Of a stretch of 64,000 bases of DNA, positions 35,718-43,197 are shown piece by piece; the stretch's first letter is position 1; every line of letters starts with the position of its first letter. Made by a program: the position numbers and the translations under genes. The stretch is from Candidatus Peribacteria bacterium (GTDB lineage Bacteria; Patescibacteriota; Gracilibacteria; UBA1369; LOWO2-01-FULL-3). The notes beneath the pieces were generated by a model, which did not search any database, was not told where the DNA came from, and worked only from the letters and a program-made list of their open reading frames with translations. The stretch is taken from positions 1 to 64,000 of the forward strand of contig CALREX010000001.1 in NCBI GenBank assembly GCA_943356465.1, in the 5' to 3' direction.

Positions 35718-35746
35718 ACTATAACATCACTTTGCAAGGAGGTCAA
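35718..35746 (-). promoter_or_regulatory. Promoter that fixes the start of the sigma-4-like gene
   Basis: TTGACC-N17-TATAGT on the minus strand. Start near 35711, so the mRNA has almost no leader. Confidence 0.65.
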
Positions 35747-35795
35747 TAAGGATATATCACCACGTGCAGGCATCTTCCACTTATTGAATTTTTTG

Positions 35796-35819
35796 TAAAA
35801 AAAAACCCGCCGAAGCGGG
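35796..35819 (-). terminator. Intrinsic terminator of the noncoding RNA
   Basis: CCCGC-TTCG-GCGGG followed by about ten T on the minus strand: a UUCG tetraloop hairpin with U-tract. Confidence 0.85.
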
Positions 35820-36368
35820 GGAAAAAGTTTTAAACTGGCTGCATATAATAGAGCCATTAAACTTTGTTTTTGTTTTAAATCCTACCAAGACTTTGGTGTT
35901 AATTTCAGTTGCACCACCAACCGCCTGTTCTCCCTTAACACGAAACCGTAGCTAGGCCATAGAGCTTGGATAAGGGCAGGACCGCACCCAGAAAGGTCTG
36001 GGCATCTCCGGGATTACAAAGCGAACTTCGCAATACCATCACCTCAGTGAGGACAGAGAGAAAAGTAAATTGACGGTCCTTTTACAGGAAGATTGGGAGC
36101 TCCTCGTTGAGCCAACAATCTTTAACGCTTTTTGTTTGTATTTTTATTTTTGTGCGTTTCCGCTATTTGCTTTCCTCATCTCTCCACTCTTAGAAGAGAA
36201 GAAAATTTTTATTTTTGTTTTTATATTTTTATGGAGTTGAAGTCTTTTAAACTACTTCTCCGTTTTATATTCTGTGATTTTAATGTACAAGTGCTTTTCT
36301 AGGGCGTTTGATTTTTTCAGTGTAAGTGTTCTGTATTTTTTGTGAACGTTTTTCTTATCTGTAAAAAT
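35796..36368 (-). ncRNA. Unassigned structured noncoding RNA, about 570 nt
   Basis: No credible ORF lies between the sigma-4-like gene and the exonuclease gene. A near-consensus promoter on the minus strand and a strong terminator delimit a transcript. Stable elements, read on the minus strand: GGAG-AAGT...ACTT-CTCC hairpin (about 36229-36260), a GCG-GAAA-CGC tetraloop hairpin, AAGATTG...CAATCTT hairpin, long-range GGACCG/CGGTCC, CCCAGA-CCT-TTCTGGG, and CCTGCCCTTA pairing with TAAGGGAGAACAGG, all joined by A-rich linkers. I could not match it to RNase P, tmRNA, 6S or SRP RNA. The stretch GATGAGGAAAG recalls RNase P region I, but the partner region V (ACAGAA) is missing. Confidence 0.6.
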
Positions 36369-36374
36369 CATACT

Positions 36375-36402
36375 AGTATATCCAATGTAGAAAAATTGTC
36401 AA
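36375..36402 (-). promoter_or_regulatory. Strong promoter of the noncoding RNA
   Basis: TTGACA-N16-TATACT on the minus strand, in a T/A-rich block. Start near 36368. Confidence 0.7.
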
Positions 36403-36597
36403 AATTCTAATGTAGACACATCGATAAGAATATTATGAAATAAAAATCAGCGTGGCTCAAGAAGCCATAAAACGGCACATACAGAGATTTATATTTTTAA
36501 AGAAATTCTTTTTTTATTCTTCCACTCTTGTAAAGCATTCCAACATTGATATAGGATAAACCCATTAAGAAAAATGACATTTCTCAAAGAATAAACC

Positions 36598-39093
36598 ATG
36601 TTCGTATCTCTAGATCTCGAAACCACAGGAATAGATCCACTGAAAAACAAAATAATAGAATTCGGTGCCGTAAAATTTGATTTAAACGGACAAAAAGAAA
36701 CTCTACAAATTTTAGTAAACCCTGGAATAGCGCTTCCAGACATCATAAAGCACATCACGCATATAACTGATGACGAACTGAAAAATGCACCAAAATTTGA
36801 AGACAAAGCACAGGAAATAAAAGACTTCATAGGAGACTTGCCTATCATAGGCCACAATATTCAATTCGATATTTCATTCCTAAACGCAAACGGATTTAAA
36901 ATAACAAATCCGTTATACGACACATTTCCATTTTCAAGCATAATCTTCCCGAATTTGCCTACATACAGCCTGGAAGTACTTTCTGAAATATTAAATCTTT
37001 CGCACGAAGAAAAACATCGCGCACTCGAAGATTCGATCGCCGCAATGGAATTATTCATGAAATTGTCTCAAAAATTTCAAGAACTTCCAACAGAAACAGT
37101 CAAAAAAATTCACAAACTTTGCAAAAAAACTTCAAATCCATTAGGGGCATTTTTACTGACACTAGAGCCAAAATCGACACACAAAAAATCAAAATCCGAA
37201 GAAAATCAACTCTCAATTTTTTCAGAACCTTTGGAACGAACAACAAAAACAACCGACATCTCACTCCCAAACCAACTTATAGAAAAAATCTCTACAAAGA
37301 TTCTCGAATCAAAAGAAAACCTACTCATAGAACTCTCTCCTCCTTACGAAGATCTGATAAAAAATCTCATCAAACAAATAGACAAAGATTCTTACATAGC
37401 GGTTTCTTCAGAAATTTTCCAAAGCATATCATCGGAAATTCCTGATACTATAGCCAAAATCGAATCACCAAAAAAATACGTATCAATAAAAAGACTTGAG
37501 AAATTACTGGAAAAATCTGAAATCCAAGATCACGAATTCACAGCATTTTCCAAAACAATAATATGGCTCACTGAAACAAAAACAGGACTTTTGCATGAAC
37601 TTTCATTTCTAAATCAGGAAAAACAACTGATTCACGAATTAAACATAGATGAAAACTTGATTGATCCGCTTTCTGAAGCCTTTTTCCTGAAAGGAATAGA
37701 GAAAGATATAGCTAGTCCATCAATTTGTTCACACAACTACCTTGGAGACATCACCACACACTTAAGCACAGATAAAAGCCATTTTCCGCCGCTCAAGCCA
37801 AAAAATCTTATCATAATAGACTTCGATAAATTTGTAAAAACACTACATTTTCAGTCTTCACATTATTTGAAACTTGAAATTTTATTAAATCAAATAAAAA
37901 GGCTTGAAGAAGACCAAACACTCATCGAATCACTTTCCTCAAAAGCAACCATGCTTTTCGGACTGATAAGCATGGTCATGGAACGCTTTACAGACGACAA
38001 TCAATTCATAGAAAGATGCACGATTTCTCAAGAAATCATGGAGGCAAAACAATGGGAAAAAGCGCTACACTCAGCCGAAAGCTTAATTCAGATGCTAAAC
38101 GAAACAAAAGATCCGCTTCTTGCAAAATCAGCAATAATATTATCAGAATTTTTCATCACGCCAAACCTAGAATCAAACCTTTTGCTCATAGAAAAAGACA
38201 TGGATGGAAACGCTGTAATCAAAAAATCACCATTTGAAGTAAAACCACAAATCGAAAAAATCCTAAAAAATTGTGAATTATATAAAGTCATAAGCGAAAA
38301 TGTGGACCTAAACGACAACGGACATTTCATAAAACATCTTTTTGGGCTACCGGAAAACCTTAAAACAATCAAGGAAAACGAACTTCTTCAGTCTTATTCC
38401 GACACAAAAATAGATTTATCCATATCAAACTCAGAACCTACAACTAAAAAATCTGCACCTGAAACAACTACTTCTTCATTCGAAATTTTCATAGCAGACA
38501 AGCCAAATTATTATTCAAGAGAAGACAAAGACCTCATGAAAAATATCGCAAAATATGCAGAAAGTCGCGAAGGAGCAGTCGCAATAATAGCAAATTCACG
38601 CCAACAAATAGAATTTTTCACATTGGAATTAGGCAAACTGCACACTTCACGACAAATCATCTCACTCCTTACAGGAAGCATAGGCAAAATTTCAGAACAA
38701 TTTAGAGCAAATCACAAAAATGCTATCCTCATAATTACTCCAAACGCATGGAATTATTTCAAATACGCAAATCTGGTAAATTCGCTTATCATAACCAAAA
38801 TTCCATTCGATCCACCAAGCGATCCATACCTTATAGCCGCAAGTAAAAACTTCGAAAATCCATTTGATGAATTACAAATTCCACTAGCTGTTTTTGCATT
38901 AAAAAGAATAATAAATCGCATAAAACAGCCAATATCAACACCATCAAACAACTCCGGCCAACAGCAAAATATTACTCCTGTTAACAAAGAAGTAATCATC
39001 TTAGACGACAGACTTTCCACAAAAAACTACGGAAAAGCTTTCATCGAAAACCTCAAAAATATCGCACAAATATCTCCATTTTTACCAATGTAG
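36598..39093 (+). CDS. DnaQ-type 3'-5' exonuclease fused to a decayed DinG-type helicase
   Basis: Residues 1-165 are a DEDDh exonuclease with all acidic residues and the histidine in place (VSLDLETTG, GHNIQFDISFL, HRALEDS). The remaining 660 residues follow the DinG order: LIIIDFDKF at the DEAH box, EGAVAIIANSRQQIEFF, FRANHKNAILIITPNAWNYF, TKIPFDPPSDPYLIAAS, and VIILDDRLSTKNYGKAFIENL. But no Walker A (GxGKT) is found where expected (LLIELSPPYEDLIKNL) and DEAH reads IDFD. The helicase part should therefore not hydrolyse ATP. DnaQ-DinG fusions with active helicases are known from Firmicutes. The start was chosen because the exonuclease motif begins at once. Confidence 0.8.
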   Translation: MFVSLDLETTGIDPLKNKIIEFGAVKFDLNGQKETLQILVNPGIALPDIIKHITHITDDELKNAPKFEDKAQEIKDFIGDLPIIGHNIQFDISFLNANGFKITNPLYDTFPFSSIIFPNLPTYSLEVLSEILNLSHEEKHRALEDSIAAMELFMKLSQKFQELPTETVKKIHKLCKKTSNPLGAFLLTLEPKSTHKKSKSEENQLSIFSEPLERTTKTTDISLPNQLIEKISTKILESKENLLIELSPPYEDLIKNLIKQIDKDSYIAVSSEIFQSISSEIPDTIAKIESPKKYVSIKRLEKLLEKSEIQDHEFTAFSKTIIWLTETKTGLLHELSFLNQEKQLIHELNIDENLIDPLSEAFFLKGIEKDIASPSICSHNYLGDITTHLSTDKSHFPPLKPKNLIIIDFDKFVKTLHFQSSHYLKLEILLNQIKRLEEDQTLIESLSSKATMLFGLISMVMERFTDDNQFIERCTISQEIMEAKQWEKALHSAESLIQMLNETKDPLLAKSAIILSEFFITPNLESNLLLIEKDMDGNAVIKKSPFEVKPQIEKILKNCELYKVISENVDLNDNGHFIKHLFGLPENLKTIKENELLQSYSDTKIDLSISNSEPTTKKSAPETTTSSFEIFIADKPNYYSREDKDLMKNIAKYAESREGAVAIIANSRQQIEFFTLELGKLHTSRQIISLLTGSIGKISEQFRANHKNAILIITPNAWNYFKYANLVNSLIITKIPFDPPSDPYLIAASKNFENPFDELQIPLAVFALKRIINRIKQPISTPSNNSGQQQNITPVNKEVIILDDRLSTKNYGKAFIENLKNIAQISPFLPM

Positions 39094-39169
39094 AAATAGA
39101 CTGGAAAGTTATTAAAAAACCAGTTACTCTTCCTCACGTACACATCTTAAACATTAACAAACCTTAAAA

Positions 39170-39799
39170 ATGGCTCACCTATTACCAAAACTTCCTTACG
39201 CATACGATGCATTGGAACCATATATCGATGCAAAAACAATGGAAATCCACCATTCAAAACATCACCAAACATATACAGACAAATTCAATGCCGGACTGGA
39301 AAAACATCCAGAATTATTCGAAAAAACACCAGAGGATCTGCTAAAAGACCTTTCACAAGTTCCTGAAGACATTCGCCAAATAGTCATAAATCACGGTGGA
39401 GGATACGTAAATCACAACCTTTTTTGGGAACTTCTTCGTCCGGGACAGGAAAACAATGCACCATCCGGAACTCTTCTTGAAGCCATAAACAAATCATTCA
39501 CTTCATTTGAAGCATTCAAAACAGCATTCACAACTGAAGCGTCAGCAAAATTCGGAAGCGGCTGGACATGGCTTTGCATAGATCATACTGACAAACAAAG
39601 TGACACAAAAAAACTCATAATCATATCAACTTCAAATCAGGATTCCCCACTATCAAAAGGCTTAACCCCAATCATGGCACTGGACATTTGGGAACACGCA
39701 TACTACCTAAAACACCAAAATCGCAGACCCGAATACATTGAAAACTGGTGGAAAGTTGCAAATTGGTCAAAAGCAGAAGAATTGCTACAACAAGCCTAA
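39170..39799 (+). CDS. Superoxide dismutase, Fe/Mn family
   Basis: Disproportionates superoxide to oxygen and peroxide, using Fe or Mn. Starts HLLPKLPYAYDALEPYIDAKTMEIHHSKHHQTY, with the first metal His; the second is in GGYVNHNLFW; DIWEHAYYLKHQNRRPEYI supplies the last Asp and His. 209 residues. No secretion signal, so cytoplasmic. Suggests exposure to oxygen. Fe or Mn use cannot be decided from the sequence. Confidence 0.94.
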   Translation: MAHLLPKLPYAYDALEPYIDAKTMEIHHSKHHQTYTDKFNAGLEKHPELFEKTPEDLLKDLSQVPEDIRQIVINHGGGYVNHNLFWELLRPGQENNAPSGTLLEAINKSFTSFEAFKTAFTTEASAKFGSGWTWLCIDHTDKQSDTKKLIIISTSNQDSPLSKGLTPIMALDIWEHAYYLKHQNRRPEYIENWWKVANWSKAEELLQQA

Positions 39800-39836
39800 A
39801 ACTTCACAATAACAGGGTAGTAAAAATCACATCGTC

Positions 39837-39864
39837 TTGACAAATTTTAGAAATAGCGTAAAAT
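39837..39864 (+). promoter_or_regulatory. Promoter of the unknown gene after superoxide dismutase
   Basis: TTGACA-N16-TAAAAT, about 28 bases ahead of the ATG. Confidence 0.6.
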
Positions 39865-39892
39865 CCACATCCTACTTTTAAAAACACTAAAA

Positions 39893-40522
39893 ATGTCACA
39901 CGAAGGAAGACAACATGGAGCAACACCTGGCAATCATACATCAGAAGCAGATAGAGCATATATTAGAAGATTGGAAACAACGTTAAATCCTCAAAGACAA
40001 CCAAAAGGCCCAAGTTTAGGATCAAGAATAGCAAGATACGCAACAATTACAGCTTTAGCAACAGGAGCAGTATTAGGAATAAAAAAATGCTCTGATTACA
40101 CTGCTACAGCACCAGGAGAAAAAGCCAGACTAGATCTCGCATCAGAATTACCCGAAGATTTAAATTTACCAGGAAAAGACAGATTAAAACTCGACTGTAT
40201 TACAGGCCGTATAGCCCTAAGATGCCAAGGCATACAAACAGGAGCACTGAGAGGCGAAGATGGATTTGAATCAGCAAATTGTGACACATTAGCTTTAGAT
40301 CAAATAGAAGAAAGCAAAGGTCCAAACAGAAAAATATCATCTCTTGCATCGGCAGCAAAGGCACTTACATCAAATACAGGGATAGAGCCAACTTTTTTAT
40401 GTAGTGGATCGGGAGCAGATCGAGTCTTAAAGATAGACGTACTAACAAATCCAAGCAAAACCATTACCCCACAAAGCCTGAATACACCAATCGGCGATCA
40501 AGGCTACACACTACATCCATAA
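39893..40522 (+). CDS. Unknown protein with one membrane segment
   Basis: Not recognised. 209 residues: a polar N-terminus of about 45 residues, a moderately hydrophobic helix (RYATITALATGAVLGI, about residues 48-63), then a domain with several cysteines (KLDCITGRIALRC, ESANCDTLALD, PTFLCSGSG) which would lie outside if the helix is an anchor. Own promoter; lemA follows with its own promoter. Confidence 0.5.
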   Translation: MSHEGRQHGATPGNHTSEADRAYIRRLETTLNPQRQPKGPSLGSRIARYATITALATGAVLGIKKCSDYTATAPGEKARLDLASELPEDLNLPGKDRLKLDCITGRIALRCQGIQTGALRGEDGFESANCDTLALDQIEESKGPNRKISSLASAAKALTSNTGIEPTFLCSGSGADRVLKIDVLTNPSKTITPQSLNTPIGDQGYTLHP

Positions 40523-40528
40523 AACAAT

Positions 40529-40557
40529 TTGCCTAAAAACAAAAATCCCAGTAAAAT
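40529..40557 (+). promoter_or_regulatory. Promoter of lemA
   Basis: TTGCCT-N17-TAAAAT, about 24 bases ahead of the ATG. Confidence 0.5.
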
Positions 40558-40581
40558 CTACAAAGGTTTTAACAAAACTTT

Positions 40582-41142
40582 ATGATATATGCATTATTGA
40601 TTCTGGCAGTAGTAGCAATTTTAATTGTAGGTCTTTATAACAGCGTAATAAGCCTGAAAAACAAATGTGACGAGGCTTGGTCAGACATAGACACACAACT
40701 AAAACGCAGATATGACCTTATTCCAAACGTAGTTGAAACAGTAAAAGGCTATGCACAACACGAATCAGCAACACTCGAAAAACTCACAGAACTTCGCTCG
40801 CAAGCCATGCAGGCAAAAGATATCGAGGATAAAGAAAAATCAGAAAACATGCTTTCAAGCACATTAAAATCACTTTTTGCAGTAGCTGAAAATTATCCGG
40901 AATTAAAAGCAAATCAAAACTTTCTTGATCTTCAAAACAAACTTGCTGAAGTGGAAGACAATCTTCAGCTCTCACGCCGTTATTACAACGCAGTGGTGCG
41001 TGACTTCAACACAAAGATTCAAGTCTTCCCAAACAACATCCTAGCCCAAATGCTAGGCTTCACATCACGTATCTTCTTCGAAGCATCTGGTGCTGAGAAA
41101 GAAAATGTGAAAGTGGATTTCAAGGAAGAGGAGAAGAAGTAA
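40582..41142 (+). CDS. lemA: LemA family membrane protein
   Basis: Single N-terminal membrane helix (residues 2-20) followed by a helical domain. YNSVISLKNKCDEAWSDIDTQLKRRYDLIPNVVETVKGYA is the family signature, and RRYYNAVVRDFNTKIQVFPNNILA the second. 186 residues. Role not well established; LemA proteins often sit beside membrane stress proteins such as HtpX, which is not here. Its stop codon is back to back with that of uvrB. Confidence 0.92.
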   Translation: MIYALLILAVVAILIVGLYNSVISLKNKCDEAWSDIDTQLKRRYDLIPNVVETVKGYAQHESATLEKLTELRSQAMQAKDIEDKEKSENMLSSTLKSLFAVAENYPELKANQNFLDLQNKLAEVEDNLQLSRRYYNAVVRDFNTKIQVFPNNILAQMLGFTSRIFFEASGAEKENVKVDFKEEEKK

Positions 41143-43122
41143 TTACACCCCATACTCTTCTCTTAGAGCCTCTATTTCATCCCTGATCTCAGCCGCTTTT
41201 TCGAAGTTTAGATTTTCACTTTCAATATCCATTTTATCTTCAAGAACTTTGATCAACCGACCAACCTCATCCTTCGGCACTTTTTCACCGTTAAACCTTC
41301 CCTTATCTTTCTTTTTGCCTCCCAGATGAGAAATATCACGAATCGCCTTTTTGATGGTTTCAGGAGTGATTCCATGTTCTTTATTGTAAGCCACCTGTTT
41401 TTCGCGACGTCGATTTGTCTCTTTTATTGCCCCTTTTATCGCAGGGGTTTCAACGTCTGCATACATAATCACATTTCCATTTACATTTCTGGCACATCTT
41501 CCGGTCGTCTGGATTAAAGCGCTTTCACTGCGCAAAAATCCTTGTTTATCTGCATCCAAAATCGCCACAAGACTAACCTCAGGCAAATCCAAACCTTCTC
41601 TAAGCAGATTTATACCGACCAAAACATCAAACTTTCCAAGACGTAAATCTCTCAAAATCTCAATTCTTTCAATAGTCTCAATGTCAGAATGCAAGTACCT
41701 TACACGAATATCGGCATCCGACAAAAATTCCGTCAAATCTTCGGCACTTCTTTTTGTCAAAGTCGTGATAAGCACTCTTTCGCTTCTATCAGTCACAACT
41801 TTTATCTCCTTAAGCAAATCTTCTATCTGTCCTTTCGAAGGACGCACCGAAATTGGCGGATCCACCAGCCCTGTAGGACGCACAACCTGCTCTACAATCG
41901 CAGCTTCTTTAGTATGTTCAATCTCATACTTTCCTGGAGTTGCAGAAACAAAAACAGTATTTTTCATATAATCTTCAAACTCCTCGAACTTAAGAGGCCT
42001 ATTATCATGCGCTGAAGGAAGCCTAAAACCATGTTCTATCAAAGTTGTTTTTCTCGAAAAATTTCCATTGTGCATTCCACCAATTTGCGGAACCGTCATA
42101 TGAGATTCATCAATAAAAAGAAGAAAATCTTCAGGCAAATAATCCATCAAAGTCGTCGTCCTTTCTCCAGCCGCTTTTCCGCTAAGATAACGCGTATAAT
42201 TCTCAATTCCACTGCAATATCCGGTCTCAAGCAAAATTTCGATATCGTATTCAGTTCTTGTTTTTATCCTTTCCGCTTCAATATCACGACCTTGTTTTTT
42301 TAGCTCATTGTAGCGCAAATCAAGGTCTTTTCTTATTCCATCTACAGCCCTCGCGACTTTTTCCTCTGTAGTTACATCATGCTTCGCAGGGAAAATCGTA
42401 ATCTCATCCATCTTGCGAACAAGTTCTCCTGTAAAAGATTCAACCTCAGAAATCGCATCAATATCATCACCAAAAAACTCGATCCTGTAGACATTATCTC
42501 GATCTGGTGGGTAAATTTCAACAGTATCTCCAAGTACATGAAACATTCCATTTTTAAATTCCATCGCACTTCTGGAATACTGCATGTCCGTAAGTTGTCT
42601 CAAAAGTTTATCTCTGGGAATCACGTCGCCGACTTTTATAGTTCGCGCCATCGCCTTGTAATCTTCAACAGAACCAAGACCGTAAATACATGATACAGAA
42701 GCCACGATAATCACATCGCGACGAGTCAGCAAATTCGCAGTTGCAGCATGTCTGAATTTCTCAATTTCTTCATTTATCGCCGCATCTTTTTCAATATAAG
42801 TATCCGTCGAAGGCAAATACGCTTCCGGTTGATAATAATCATAATAAGAAACGAAATAACTCACGGCATTATCAGGAAAAAATTCCTGAAACTCACTGCA
42901 AAGTTGCGCCGCCAAAGTCTTGTTATGCGCCAGCACAAGGGCAGGACGCTGCAGCTTCTCAATCACTTTTGCCATCGTAAAAGTCTTTCCCGATCCGGTG
43001 ACTCCAAGCAAAGTTTGAAACCTTTCTTTCTTATCCAGCCCTGCAGTAAGCGCTTTTATAGCTGTCGGCTGATCTCCGGCCGGCGTCATTTCTGATTTTA
43101 AAACAAACTTCTTATCAATCAT
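41143..43122 (-). CDS. uvrB: Excinuclease ABC subunit B
   Basis: Damage-verification helicase of nucleotide excision repair. Walker A GVTGSGKTF, the beta-hairpin region YYDYYQPEAYLPSTDTYIEKD, DESH box (LLFIDESHMTVPQ), QTTGRCARNVNG, and the C-terminal UVR domain binding UvrC (LIKVLEDKMDIESENLNFEKAAEIRDEI) are all seen. The ORF opens 11 codons earlier; MIDKKFVLKSEM fits the family. uvrA and uvrC are not in the window. Confidence 0.97.
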   Translation of the reverse strand: MIDKKFVLKSEMTPAGDQPTAIKALTAGLDKKERFQTLLGVTGSGKTFTMAKVIEKLQRPALVLAHNKTLAAQLCSEFQEFFPDNAVSYFVSYYDYYQPEAYLPSTDTYIEKDAAINEEIEKFRHAATANLLTRRDVIIVASVSCIYGLGSVEDYKAMARTIKVGDVIPRDKLLRQLTDMQYSRSAMEFKNGMFHVLGDTVEIYPPDRDNVYRIEFFGDDIDAISEVESFTGELVRKMDEITIFPAKHDVTTEEKVARAVDGIRKDLDLRYNELKKQGRDIEAERIKTRTEYDIEILLETGYCSGIENYTRYLSGKAAGERTTTLMDYLPEDFLLFIDESHMTVPQIGGMHNGNFSRKTTLIEHGFRLPSAHDNRPLKFEEFEDYMKNTVFVSATPGKYEIEHTKEAAIVEQVVRPTGLVDPPISVRPSKGQIEDLLKEIKVVTDRSERVLITTLTKRSAEDLTEFLSDADIRVRYLHSDIETIERIEILRDLRLGKFDVLVGINLLREGLDLPEVSLVAILDADKQGFLRSESALIQTTGRCARNVNGNVIMYADVETPAIKGAIKETNRRREKQVAYNKEHGITPETIKKAIRDISHLGGKKKDKGRFNGEKVPKDEVGRLIKVLEDKMDIESENLNFEKAAEIRDEIEALREEYGV

Positions 43123-43197
43123 TTTGCGTATTTTAAAGCCAAAAGAGCATATCACATCTTCAAATTCTTGGACAGTGATTGTTTACACACCAAGCTT

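Noticed and set aside
35702-35857. N-terminal 52 residues of the listed sigma-4-like ORF
   Set aside because: They translate a terminator hairpin and promoter (KLFPPLRRVFFYKK), so they are very unlikely to be coding.
35796-36402. RNase P RNA or tmRNA as the identity of the noncoding RNA
   Set aside because: GATGAGGAAAG recalls RNase P region I, and the plus strand has ACAGAGAG, but the matching regions IV and V are missing and the order does not fit. No tag reading frame or tRNA-like end supports tmRNA.
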